Counted from the first letter of the stretch, positions 54,844 through 62,990 are shown. The stretch: DNA of 64,000 bases from CAZMXS01 sp964570325 (GCA_964570325.1 CAZMXS010000009.1:1-64000); one strand, 5' to 3'. Numbers and translations are program-made. The notes: a model not told the origin generated them from the sequence alone.

Positions 54844-55594
54844 GCGCGGATTCGGCATCGCTCTGTTTTACGTCAGCCTCCTGGTTGTCTGGCTGGCCAT
54901 CTATTACGCCCGCTTCTTCCCCCCCTATGTGTTTCCCTCGCCAGGGATGGTGGCGGACAATTTGAAATCACTGGCGGTGGATGGCGTATTGTGGCCCAGC
55001 ATCCGGGCGACATTGACGCGGATGGGCCTGGGCTTCGGCCTGGCGGCGCTGCTGGGGATCGCCTTCGGCTTGTGCATGGGGATTTTCCCGCCAGTCAACC
55101 GCGCGTTGCGCTCGCTGTGCCTGGGCTTGCAAATGCTGCCCTCCGTGGCATGGGTGCCCCTGGCGCTGTTGATTTTCGGCTTGCGCGACCAAAGCATTTA
55201 CTTCGTCATCGTCATGAGCTCCCTGCCGGCCGTCGCGATCGCGGCCGCGGACGGGATTGCGCGCGTGCCGCCGCTGTATCTCTGGGTCGCGCGCACGCTC
55301 GGGACGCCCCGGCGCGCGATGTGGCGCCGCGTGATCCTGCCGGCGGCGCTGCCGGGGATCATCACCGGCCTCAAGCTCGGGTGGACGCTCGGCTGGCACG
55401 GCGCGGTCTCGGCCGAATTGATCAAATCCAGCATCGGCTTGGGCTTCCTCCTGCACATGGGCCGCGAGTTGAATGATATCGCCCAGGTGATCGGCATCAT
55501 GCTGCTGACCGTTCTCATCGGCCTGTTGATTGACCGCCTGATCTTTACCCCGGTGGACCGGCGAATCCACCGGGCGTGGGGCCTTGAGGGATAA
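54836..55594 (+). CDS. Ssu/Tau-type ABC permease
   Basis: The protein has 252 residues and about six membrane segments (e.g. LFYVSLLVVWLAIYYARF, LLTVLIGLLIDRLIF). The EAA-like loop is ARTLGTPRRAMWRRVILPAA (about 158-177), as in SsuC/TauC. It forms the channel for the binding protein 52899 and ATPase 54043. The gene start lies inside the end of the ATPase gene. It is followed, convergently, by gpsA. Confidence 0.92.
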   Translation: MFKRGFGIALFYVSLLVVWLAIYYARFFPPYVFPSPGMVADNLKSLAVDGVLWPSIRATLTRMGLGFGLAALLGIAFGLCMGIFPPVNRALRSLCLGLQMLPSVAWVPLALLIFGLRDQSIYFVIVMSSLPAVAIAAADGIARVPPLYLWVARTLGTPRRAMWRRVILPAALPGIITGLKLGWTLGWHGAVSAELIKSSIGLGFLLHMGRELNDIAQVIGIMLLTVLIGLLIDRLIFTPVDRRIHRAWGLEG

Positions 55595-55657
55595 TTCAAA
55601 TTTCCCGGTTCCCAGTTGACTTTGGCGCCGCCCCGTCCCGGAACCTTGAACGTTGAA

Positions 55658-56647
55658 CTATTCTTTCTTCGGATCCCGGCTCATTAGCGCCAGGACGGCT
55701 GCGCGCGGTGGCTTTCCATGGTGGATGACCGCGCAAACCTCGGCGGTGATGGGAACCTCGACGCCGCGCTCCAGCGCCAGTTGCCGCGCGGTTTCGCAGG
55801 TCCACACGCCCTCCGCCACCTGGACCATGCTCGCGCGGATTTGCGCGATCGTCTCACCGCGCCCCAGCCGTTCGCCAACGGTCCGGTTGCGGCTCAATTG
55901 GCTCATGCACGTGACGACCAGGTCGCCCATGCCGCTCAGGCCGGCGAAGGTCGCGGGTTGCGCGCCCAGCGCGGCGCCGAGCCGCGCGATCTCCGCCAGC
56001 CCGCGCGTGATTAGCGCCGCCTTGGCGTTGTCGCCGAGGCCGATCCCGTCGCACACGCCGGCGGCGATGGCGATCACGTTTTTTAGCGCGCCGCCCAGTT
56101 CCACGCCGATCACATCGTCCGAGGTATAGACGCGAAAAGACTTCCCGTTGAACGCGGCTTGCAGCGCCCGCGCCCGCACATGGTCGGCGCAGGCAATGGT
56201 CACCGCCGCCGGGACGCCGCGCGCGACCTCGGCCGCGAGGCTCGGGCCCGAGAGCGCGGCGACCGGCCCGTGGCGCAGCACTTCGCCCGCCACCTCGGTC
56301 ATCCGCTGGCGCGTTTGCTCGTCCAGCCCCTTGGTGACGCTGATCACCAGGCTGGCGGCTGGAATCAGCGGCGCGAAACGGGATACCACCGGGCGGAAGA
56401 AATGCGACGGCACGGCCAGCACGACTATCTCGGCGCCGGCCGCGACCGCCCCCTCGTCAGCGGTCCATTCAATGTCCTCCGGCAGCGGGACGCCCGGTAG
56501 AAACTTGAAATTCTCCCGCCGCGCGCGGAGTTCCGCCAGGTATTCCGGGAAAGGGCCCCAGACCCGCACCCGGTGCCCGTTGCCGCGCAAGGTCAAAGCC
56601 AGGGCCGTGCCCCAGCCGCCGTCGCCGATGATCGCGATATGGCTCAT
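55658..56647 (-). CDS. gpsA: NAD(P)-dependent glycerol-3-phosphate dehydrogenase
   Basis: The protein has 329 residues. The N-terminal Rossmann motif is IIGDGGWGTALALTLRGNGH. Substrate-binding and catalytic blocks are VLAVPSHFFRPVV, SVTKGLDEQTRQ, ALSGPSLAAEVARGVPAAV and GVELGGALKNVIAIAAGVCD-GIGLGDNAKAALITRG. It reduces dihydroxyacetone phosphate to glycerol 3-phosphate for phospholipid synthesis. It lies downstream of plsY, which uses that product, and the two are probably co-transcribed, although 190 bp with a heptamer repeat lies between. Confidence 0.95.
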   Translation of the reverse strand: MSHIAIIGDGGWGTALALTLRGNGHRVRVWGPFPEYLAELRARRENFKFLPGVPLPEDIEWTADEGAVAAGAEIVVLAVPSHFFRPVVSRFAPLIPAASLVISVTKGLDEQTRQRMTEVAGEVLRHGPVAALSGPSLAAEVARGVPAAVTIACADHVRARALQAAFNGKSFRVYTSDDVIGVELGGALKNVIAIAAGVCDGIGLGDNAKAALITRGLAEIARLGAALGAQPATFAGLSGMGDLVVTCMSQLSRNRTVGERLGRGETIAQIRASMVQVAEGVWTCETARQLALERGVEVPITAEVCAVIHHGKPPRAAVLALMSRDPKKE

Positions 56648-56675
56648 GTTGGCTCTCCATGCCGGCGTGTCAAAA

Positions 56676-56703
56676 TCAGAGGTCAGAAGTCAGAGGTCAG
56701 AGG
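56676..56703 (+). repeat. Heptamer tandem repeat (TCAGAGG)4
   Basis: Four consecutive 7-bp units, TCAGAGG-TCAGAAG-TCAGAGG-TCAGAGG, between gpsA and plsY. Related CTCTGCC-type heptamers on the opposite strand form the 3' end of plsY (56859-56889). Confidence 0.75.
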
Positions 56704-56841
56704 TCCGCGCGCCGGATTTGATCGGTTAATGCATATTTTTCTGCTCTTGGCCAATCTTGGCTGACATCGAAAATCTGCATCGCCAACGCATATGCCTTAT
56801 TGTAAACGATCAAATCCTTCGCCGACTTTATCTGCATTCTC

Positions 56842-57507
56842 TCATATCTCCTTATTTACCCTCTGCCCCTCTGATCTCTGCCCTCTGCCAAACTCAAACC
56901 GATGCTCCGTGCCCGCCAGCAGCCGCTGGATGTTGCTTCGATGCCGCCAGATAACCAGCGCGCCCAGCACCGTCAGCGTAATCGGCAACACGCGTCCGCG
57001 GCCGCCGTACAACCACCACCCGGCGGCCGGCACCGCGACCGCCGCGCCGATCGAGGCTGCCGACACGATGCGGCTGGCCAGCAACAGCGCCACCCACACC
57101 GCCAACCCGATTCCCACGGCGGCCGGCGCGACGCCCAACAGCACCCCCGCGCTGGTCGCGACGCCCTTGCCGCCCTTGAAGCCGAGATAAACCGGCCAGT
57201 TGTGCCCGGCGAATGCGGCGCAGCCGCACACCAGCCCCAGGTTTTCCAATGCTTGGAAATCCGGGTCGAGCATTTTTCCAATGATTGGAAAAACAAACGC
57301 CGGCACAAACCCCTTCAGCGCGTCCGCCGCGAACGTGACCATCCCCAGCGGTTTGCTGACCGACCGGAAAACATTGGTCGCGCCAATGTTGCCGCTGCCG
57401 ACCCGCCGGATGTCCACGCCCTTCAGCCGCGCCAGCAAGAGCCCGACGGGGATCGCGCCCAGCAGGTAGGAGACCAGAATCAGTCCGATAGCGACGGGCC
57501 AGCTCAT
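56842..57507 (-). CDS. plsY: Acyl-phosphate glycerol-3-phosphate acyltransferase PlsY
   Basis: The protein has 221 residues. It has the PlsY hallmarks: YLLGAIPVGLLLARLKGVDI, RRVGSGNIGATNVFR (about 35-49), and AGHNWPVYLGFKGGKGVATS (about 100-119). It transfers acyl from acyl-phosphate to glycerol 3-phosphate in the inner membrane. Two oddities: two TTTCCAA-N3-TTGGAAA palindromes lie in frame (57243-57259, 57275-57291) and encode the loop FPIIGKMLDPDFQALENLG (about 73-91) between membrane segments. The C-terminus (GRGQRSEGQRVNKEI) is encoded by heptamer repeats and does not look like original PlsY. The core appears intact. Confidence 0.93.
   Translation of the reverse strand: MSWPVAIGLILVSYLLGAIPVGLLLARLKGVDIRRVGSGNIGATNVFRSVSKPLGMVTFAADALKGFVPAFVFPIIGKMLDPDFQALENLGLVCGCAAFAGHNWPVYLGFKGGKGVATSAGVLLGVAPAAVGIGLAVWVALLLASRIVSAASIGAAVAVPAAGWWLYGGRGRVLPITLTVLGALVIWRHRSNIQRLLAGTEHRFEFGRGQRSEGQRVNKEI
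57243..57291. repeat. Two TTTCCAA-N3-TTGGAAA palindromes inside plsY
   Basis: Perfect 7-bp arms at 57243-57259 (centre TGC) and 57275-57291 (centre TGA), 15 bp apart and in frame with plsY. They belong to the same family as 14996-15164. Confidence 0.9.
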
Positions 57508-57523
57508 AATCAGACCTGAAACT

Positions 57524-57574
57524 TGAAACCTGAAATCTGAAAGGGGGCTTCTTTTATTCCGGTTTCAGGTTTCA
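57524..57574. repeat. Inverted repeat of TGAAACCTGAAA words
   Basis: TGAAACCTGAAA (57524-57535) and TTTCAGGTTTCA (57563-57574) form perfect 12-bp arms with a 27-nt loop between the regulator gene and plsY. Extra CTTGAAAC words surround it. It has no U-run, so it is not a standard terminator. Confidence 0.65.
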
Positions 57575-57578
57575 TCCC

Positions 57579-58262
57579 TCAAGTTTCATTTTTTTCTTCC
57601 ACCCATTTCACGGCCTCGCGCATCAATTGCGCGGCCGTCTCGCAGTTGAGCTTTTTCTTGATGTGCATCCGATGAACCTCGACGGTGCGCTCGCTGAGCT
57701 CGTATTGCGCGGCAATATCGCGCGTGCTCAAGCCGCGGCCGATGCACTCGAAAATTTCGCGTTCCCGTTCGGTCAGGCTGTTCACCGGGCCGCCGCCGTC
57801 GGCGGCCGGCTGGGCCAGGCTGCGCAGAACCTGCGGCGCGATTTGCGGGTTGATGTAGATGTCGCCGCGCAGCACGGCGCGGATGGCGTCCACGATCGCA
57901 TCGTCGGCATTCTCCTTCATGACGTACCCCAGGGCGCCGGCGCGCAGGGCGCGCTCGGCGTAGATGGTCTCGTCGTGCATTGAGAGCACGAGCGCCCGGG
58001 CGGGGAACCCGCGGGCGCGGGCGTCACGGATCAGGTCAAGCCCGCTGCGGTCCTTCAGGGTGATGTCCACAAGCAGGATGTCCGGCTGCAATTCGGGGAT
58101 CAGCCGCATCGCCTCGTCGTAGCCGGCGGCCTCGCCGCATACGCGCAGGTCCGGCGCGCGGGCGAGCAGCGCAGCCAACCCGCGGCGCACGATCGCATGA
58201 TCGTCTATGATCAGAATGCTCGCGGGCCGGGTTGGAGCTGGGTGCGGGGTCTTGTTGCTCAT
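57579..58262 (-). CDS. NarL/LuxR-family response regulator
   Basis: The protein has 227 residues. The receiver domain has IDDHAIVRRGLAALLARAP and phospho-acceptor LLVDITLKDRSGLD (Asp at about 63), then VLSMHDETIYAERALRAGA. The C-terminal LuxR-type HTH is LTEREREIFECIGRGLSTRDIAAQYELSERTVEVH (about 160-195). It is the likely partner of the kinase at 58511-60196, which lies upstream. Target genes are unknown. Confidence 0.93.
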   Translation of the reverse strand: MSNKTPHPAPTRPASILIIDDHAIVRRGLAALLARAPDLRVCGEAAGYDEAMRLIPELQPDILLVDITLKDRSGLDLIRDARARGFPARALVLSMHDETIYAERALRAGALGYVMKENADDAIVDAIRAVLRGDIYINPQIAPQVLRSLAQPAADGGGPVNSLTEREREIFECIGRGLSTRDIAAQYELSERTVEVHRMHIKKKLNCETAAQLMREAVKWVEEKNET

Positions 58263-58510
58263 CGCTAAACCAATAGCGACAACCCGGAATAAAACATAGA
58301 AAAAAAGTGCTTGCGCCGGCGCGCGGCGATGCCGGTGGAGCGCCTATCCCCGCGCGCAAGCATCATCCCGGCGCTCCGACGCGCGACTTTCCACAGGCGA
58401 GCGTAAGCGAGTGGAATGATCCCGCCGGTTGGCCTGGCTCTCCTGCGGCCACTCGCTCCCGCTCGTGGGTACGCGGGTGCGGCCGGCTGACGGTTCCTCG
58501 CGATCCGGCC
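58263..58510. repeat. Intergenic region with the 30-bp repeat, copy 2
   Basis: Holds the repeat at 58449-58478 (29 of 30 bases equal to 53996-54025) and a related inverted word, TTCCAC...GTGGAA, at about 58388-58416. No gene is seen. Confidence 0.65.
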
Positions 58511-60196
58511 CTATTTTGGAGCCTGACCCTGGAACTTGGAACAGACGACGCGCGTGCCGCCCCTGACGCCCGCTTCTACGGTGAGGTCGGCGCCGATCAT
58601 TTCCGCGCGGTATTGCATGATCCGCAGGCCGAGGCCGCCGCGCGCCGAAGCGTCCGGCGGCAGGCCGGCGCCGTTGTCGGCGATCGTTAGCCGGTCCGGT
58701 TCGAGGGTGATGACGATTTCCGTTGCCTGGCCATGCCGGGCGGCGTTGTTCACGGCCTCCTGCGCGATATGATAGAGGTGGATCGCCGCCTTTGGCTCAA
58801 TCGTTGCGCCGTGGCTGCGGTCCGCAAAACAACAGGCGGCTTGGAAGAGCCGGCCGGATTCGTCGGCCAGTTGGCCCAGCGCCGCAGCCAGGCCGCCGGC
58901 TCCGAGCTCGACGGGGGCCAGGCCGCGCGCGAGGCGGCGGACCTGCGCGACGGACTCTTTCAGGATCTCGCCGATCTGCTCGGCCTCCTGGCGGGCCGTG
59001 TCCGCGCCGGGCGGCAGGTCGTTGCGCAGGGCGCGGCTGAGATAAACGGCGCCGCTGAGCTTCTGGCCCAATGAATCGTGGAGATCCTGGCCGATGCGGT
59101 TTTTTTCACGCGTGCTGATTTCCAGGATTTCGCTTTCCAACTGCATCCGCTCCGCCATGACTTTGGCCAGCAGCTCGTTGGACCGGCGCAGATCGGCGGT
59201 GCGCTGCCGGACGATTCGCTCAATCCGGCGCCCGCGCCCGGCCAGCAGCGCCAGCAGGAGGGTCAGCAACAGAGTGGAGGCCAGCCCGGCGGCGAGTACG
59301 ATCTCCGGTTGGCTGGTGCGGCGCGCGCCGATGAAATCCGGCCCGGCGCGACAGCGGAACAGCCAGGGCCGGCCGGCCACCGGGATGACGCCGCTGAAGC
59401 TGAACGCCGTCGGGGGCGAAGCAGGGTCCGCCGGGCTGTCCGCCGGGCTGAACTCTGTGGCGATGCCGCGCGCGGAGGGACCGGGCGCGGCGCGGCGCAT
59501 GATCGCGGCGGGGTCGAAGAGCGCGATGGCAAATCCGTACAGGCGGCCCGGCGGCGGGACCGGCCGGCCGTCCCAGACCGGGTACATGATCGGGGCCATG
59601 ATGTAATTCAACCGGGCGGCATTGTCCGGGCGCGGCGCGGCCGCCATGGCGAAGCTGCCTTGCTGACGCATGGCGACGATGGCTTCAGCGGCTTGCGGCA
59701 ACGCGCCGAAATCGAAACCATCCGGCACGCCGAGGCCGCCGGCCGGGCTTTGATAGGTTAGCGGGAAATATTCCGGGCGCTGGCCGGCGCGGCGGAATCC
59801 GCCCTGGCCATCGGGCTCCAGCACGGGTTCGAGCGCGGGCCGCAGCGCATGCGGGATGGCCTGGGCGAAGCCGAATGCGTCAAGGACCGCCTGCTGAAAC
59901 TGCATACCTTTGAGGACGAACTCGGAGAAGTCGGCGGCGCTGATGCGATCAGAGAGGGTATGCAGGCGGCGGATCGAATCCAGAACATCCATGAACAATC
60001 GGATTTCGCGCTCCACGCCGGCCTGGAGGTTTTGCGCCTCGAGCCGGAACTCGTCATTGATGATGCGGCGTTGATAGACGACGCGGCTGTGCCAGGCCCA
60101 GAAACTGACACTGATGCCGGAAACGGCGACCAAAACCGTCAGCACCCATGGCCAGCGGGCGGCGCGGTGCGGGGTTGGAGTGGTGCCGTTGTTCAT
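58511..60196 (-). CDS. CHASE-domain sensor histidine kinase (NarX/DesK type)
   Basis: The protein has 561 residues. ATG 60196 is chosen because the frame further upstream gives non-membrane, atypical sequence. TM1 is at about 15-32 (WVLTVLVAVSGISVSFWAW), followed by a periplasmic CHASE domain (about 40-285; NLQAGVEREIRLFMDVLDSI, NYIMAPIMYPVWDGRP), TM2 at about 305-325, and a dimerisation box KNRIGQDLHDSLGQKLSGAV whose His is phosphorylated. The HATPase_c domain has HIAQEAVNNAARHG and DNGAGLPPDASARGGLGLRI. It would phosphorylate the regulator at 57579. The extracellular signal is unknown. Confidence 0.92.
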   Translation of the reverse strand: MNNGTTPTPHRAARWPWVLTVLVAVSGISVSFWAWHSRVVYQRRIINDEFRLEAQNLQAGVEREIRLFMDVLDSIRRLHTLSDRISAADFSEFVLKGMQFQQAVLDAFGFAQAIPHALRPALEPVLEPDGQGGFRRAGQRPEYFPLTYQSPAGGLGVPDGFDFGALPQAAEAIVAMRQQGSFAMAAAPRPDNAARLNYIMAPIMYPVWDGRPVPPPGRLYGFAIALFDPAAIMRRAAPGPSARGIATEFSPADSPADPASPPTAFSFSGVIPVAGRPWLFRCRAGPDFIGARRTSQPEIVLAAGLASTLLLTLLLALLAGRGRRIERIVRQRTADLRRSNELLAKVMAERMQLESEILEISTREKNRIGQDLHDSLGQKLSGAVYLSRALRNDLPPGADTARQEAEQIGEILKESVAQVRRLARGLAPVELGAGGLAAALGQLADESGRLFQAACCFADRSHGATIEPKAAIHLYHIAQEAVNNAARHGQATEIVITLEPDRLTIADNGAGLPPDASARGGLGLRIMQYRAEMIGADLTVEAGVRGGTRVVCSKFQGQAPK

Positions 60197-60371
60197 GGCT
60201 TGTCTGGGAAGATGGCCACAAAAAGCGCAAAAAGACACGAAAAAAGAAATCGGCGGGATGAAACCGGGAGCAGGGTGGAGAAAAGGCGCCTGGCAACGTA
60301 CCTGCGAGCGTGAGCGAGCGGAGAGCGGAGGCGACGAAAAGCCGACGTCGCAACCACGCGCCAATGCACGT

Positions 60372-60409
60372 TTGACGGATTTCCATATATTACATATGGT
60401 ATTCCATAT
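60372..60409 (+). promoter_or_regulatory. vapBC promoter with three CCATAT/ATATGG half-sites
   Basis: TTGACG (60372-60377), 17 bases, TATGGT (60395-60400). Half-sites CCATAT (60383), ATATGG (60394) and CCATAT (60404) are spaced one helical turn apart and form two overlapping inverted repeats (60383-60399, 60394-60409). These cover the -10 and the start codon at 60408, as expected for VapBC self-repression. RNA would start near 60407, i.e. leaderless. Confidence 0.65.
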
Positions 60410-60656
60410 GAAAACAACCTTGGTGCTGGACAACGAGGTATTCCTGCGGTTGAAGCAAGCGGCGGCGGAACGGCGGCGGACAATGTCCGAGTTGGTGGAA
60501 ATGGCGTTGCGCGATTCGCTGGACAAACGACCGCGGGTCCGATCGGCGCTGCCGCCCCTACCGGTGCATCATGGCGGCGGGGCGCGGGTGGACGTGGCCA
60601 ACCGGGAGGCGTTGTACGCGTTGATGGAGCGGGGGGGCGGTGATGATGCTGGTTGA
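60408..60656 (+). CDS. VapB-like ribbon-helix-helix antitoxin
   Basis: The protein has 82 residues. The N-terminal half is a ribbon-helix-helix: strand MKTTLVLDNEVFLRLKQAA and helix RRRTMSELVEMALRDSLDK. The C-terminal part (HGGGARVDVANREALYALM) would wrap the PIN toxin. The start codon lies in the operator-like palindromes and no ribosome binding site is present. It overlaps the toxin gene. Degradation of the antitoxin would free the toxin. Confidence 0.85.
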   Translation: MKTTLVLDNEVFLRLKQAAAERRRTMSELVEMALRDSLDKRPRVRSALPPLPVHHGGGARVDVANREALYALMERGGGDDAG

Positions 60657-61068
60657 CACGAATATCCTGGTCTATGCGGCGGATGCCGACGCGGCGGAAC
60701 ATGCGAAATACCGGAAATTCCTGCTTGAATGCCGGTCAAATCCGGAGCCTTGGCATCTGACTTGGGGAATCATATACGAGTTCTTACGGATTATGACCCA
60801 CCCCCAGGTTCTGCGCCGGCCGTGGACGCTGGCCGGAGCTTGGGATTTCATCATGGCTCTGAATGCCTCGCCATCCTTGCGGATATTGGTGGAAACCGAT
60901 CGTCATCCGAAAGTCGTCGCGGAGATTTTGAAGATTATTCCCCATCGTGGCGGGAACATTGTTTTTGACGCGCATGCCGCCGCCTTGATGAAAGAGCACG
61001 GAGTTCGGCGTATTTGTTCAAAAGATGGCGATTTCCGCCTGTTCTCATTCATCGAGATTGTTGAGTAG
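60643..61068 (+). CDS. VapC-like PIN-domain ribonuclease toxin
   Basis: The protein has about 141 residues. Starts at 60640 (GTG), 60643 and 60646 are all possible and overlap the antitoxin. PIN acidic residues are seen in MLVDTNILVYA, YEFLRIM, FDAHAAALM and SKDGDFRLF, giving the Mg-binding set expected for cleavage of tRNA, rRNA or mRNA. It is paired with VapB (60408). Confidence 0.88.
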   Translation: MMLVDTNILVYAADADAAEHAKYRKFLLECRSNPEPWHLTWGIIYEFLRIMTHPQVLRRPWTLAGAWDFIMALNASPSLRILVETDRHPKVVAEILKIIPHRGGNIVFDAHAAALMKEHGVRRICSKDGDFRLFSFIEIVE

Positions 61069-61513
61069 CCGCCGGCGTGAGCCGGTGGTCCTCCGGCCAC
61101 ATCCTTACGGACGCGGCTACGGGCGGACGCGGTTCCTGCGACATTCAGTGATGCGAATGGATTGTGATTTCATAGCGGCCACCAGTTTGACGAACTCAGC
61201 GCCCACGGATTTGGGCGCCACGATTCCAATCGCAAATTCAGCATCTGATACATTCATTTCAGTCGTCCCTGGTAACAAAAATCGAAAAAGGCAACGAATC
61301 CTCCTGCCAAATTTAATCACATCCTATTGTTTATCAATCAATTGCAAATTACAAATCGGAAATCGCAAAATTTCGTCATCTACGTATTGACACGTACGCA
61401 GCGTAAGCGTATTCTCTTATTCCAGAGTAAGCGGAGTGTCGTAAAAAAATTGGAATTTTTTGTAGACACGCCGTGAAGAATGGGGCATAACAGTCCCCAA
61501 CTGGAGGAGACAA
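61069..61513 (+). promoter_or_regulatory. Intergenic region with strong promoter for the gene at 61514
   Basis: Promoter TTGACA (61387-61392), 17 bases, TATTCT (61410-61415), RNA start near 61422. The 90-nt leader contains a palindrome AAAAAATT-GG-AATTTTTT (61444-61461) and the ribosome binding site GGAGGAG near 61502. The first 250 bp hold only GC-rich GCGGCTAC-type words. No gene. Confidence 0.6.
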
Positions 61514-62296
61514 ATGAAGAGGATCGTCGTAGGAGTCCTTGCATTGCTCGTGATCGGAACGATGGCTTTTGGTCAGACTCAAGTCTTGAGTCGCAACGCC
61601 GTCGGCTATGTCAAGCTGGATCTCGTTACCAACTACAACATGATCGCTGTCAACTGGCTCAAGGTTGGCGCGGCTGGGATCAGTGTGCAGGAGTTGCTTG
61701 ATACGTCGAGCATGCAGAAGGGGAATAGCTTTCTGAATGCTGATAATCTTATTCTATGGGATCCGGTTGGTCAGGGTTATCAAACATTGTTCCTCTACAG
61801 CTCGCCGGGGTCTCCGGCTTGGGATGGCAAGTGGGTTGCCCAGGGTCCGGTGATTGCGACCAATATGCTTTACAATGGAGATGCTGCGTGGTTCCGGCGT
61901 CGTGGCAGCAGCAACATTGTTTCCTATATCATGGGCGAAGTTCCGGCAGACTCCAGCAATGTCACAAGCTTTGTTCAAGGCTATAATATGTTTGGTTCCG
62001 GCTTTACATCTGATTTTGAGATAAATAGCCCTAGTAACAACTGGACTGGTGCTAAAAAAGGCAGCAGCTTCTTGAATGCGGATAATATCATCATCTGGGA
62101 TGCGTCTGCTCAGACGTATCAAACATTGTTCCTCTACAACTCGCCGGGGTCTCCGGCTTGGGATGGCAAGTGGGTTGCTCAAGGGCCGGTGATTGCTACA
62201 AATGTGCTCAAGGTCGGACAGGGAGCATGGTTCCGTCGGCGTGATGCAACTCCTTTCAATTGGAGTGAGAAGAAGCCGTATACGTGGCCGAATTAA
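61514..62296 (+). CDS. Exported protein with a recent internal duplication
   Basis: The protein has 260 residues with a signal peptide ending near residue 20 (GTMAFGQ). The mature part starts LSRNAVGYVKLDL, a pattern I associate with surface proteins of Verrucomicrobiota-type bacteria. Two similar halves each carry SFLNADN(L/I)I(L/I)WD, then YQTLFLY(S/N)SPGSPAWDGK and WVAQGPVIATN. The DNA of the two blocks (61778-61858 and 62117-62197, 339 bp apart) is nearly identical. The base composition is richer in A and T than its neighbours. Function unknown. Confidence 0.8.
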   Translation: MKRIVVGVLALLVIGTMAFGQTQVLSRNAVGYVKLDLVTNYNMIAVNWLKVGAAGISVQELLDTSSMQKGNSFLNADNLILWDPVGQGYQTLFLYSSPGSPAWDGKWVAQGPVIATNMLYNGDAAWFRRRGSSNIVSYIMGEVPADSSNVTSFVQGYNMFGSGFTSDFEINSPSNNWTGAKKGSSFLNADNIIIWDASAQTYQTLFLYNSPGSPAWDGKWVAQGPVIATNVLKVGQGAWFRRRDATPFNWSEKKPYTWPN

Positions 62297-62333
62297 GCTA
62301 GTTCGGCAGGTGAATAAATAGGAGACGAAGCAA

Positions 62334-62960
62334 ATGAGGAAAATGGTAATTGTTGTTATGTCATTGGTTGTGGGGGCCGCTGTCGCCTTTGGGGCTGCGT
62401 CCATTAATTGGGCAACTGATCCGTCCGGGCAGTATTTGAGGAATCAGGCAGATACGGCCTATTTGACGGCCAATCAAAACGGCCAGTCTTTAACTGGGTT
62501 TATCCAGTTGCTGTATTTGGGTCCCAATAATGTTTACGATGGCCTGTATGTGGGTGCTAATACGAACGGTGTGATGGGGGATGATCGTGTTGTTATGACG
62601 GCATGGGTTGGCGCTGGTTACATGACCTCATCTGCTAATGATGGGAAGTTTCAGATGACCGGAGCGGTTAACACCTATCCGTTGGGTTCGTATTTTGCGA
62701 TTCGGTTCTTTGATACGCCTGCGTCTGATTACGCAAATGGGTTTATTCCAACCTCTGGCTACTACAGTTGGATCGCTACGGGCCTTGTTAATGGCGCTGC
62801 TGGCGCATTTATATCAACGCAGGATCCGACTGGTGTGGGTATTGATGAGTTTGTGATCAATACAGTGAACAATGCCAACATCCTCGTTCCCGAGCCGTCC
62901 ACGATGTTGCTGGCGCTCTGCGGTCTTGGCGCGCTGTTTGTCCGTCGTTTCCGCAAGTAA
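62334..62960 (+). CDS. PEP-CTERM exported protein
   Basis: The protein has 208 residues with an N-terminal signal peptide (VIVVMSLVVGAAVAFGAA). The C-terminus has the sorting signal VPEPST, a hydrophobic segment (LLALCGLGALF) and an Arg-rich end (VRRFRK), recognised by exosortase. The mature part is beta-rich without known motifs. It follows 61514 by 37 bp, shares its lower GC, and a terminator follows. No exosortase gene is in this window. Confidence 0.9.
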   Translation: MRKMVIVVMSLVVGAAVAFGAASINWATDPSGQYLRNQADTAYLTANQNGQSLTGFIQLLYLGPNNVYDGLYVGANTNGVMGDDRVVMTAWVGAGYMTSSANDGKFQMTGAVNTYPLGSYFAIRFFDTPASDYANGFIPTSGYYSWIATGLVNGAAGAFISTQDPTGVGIDEFVINTVNNANILVPEPSTMLLALCGLGALFVRRFRK

Positions 62961-62990
62961 GAGTTAGTTGGTCCTCTTAATTGTCTCAAA

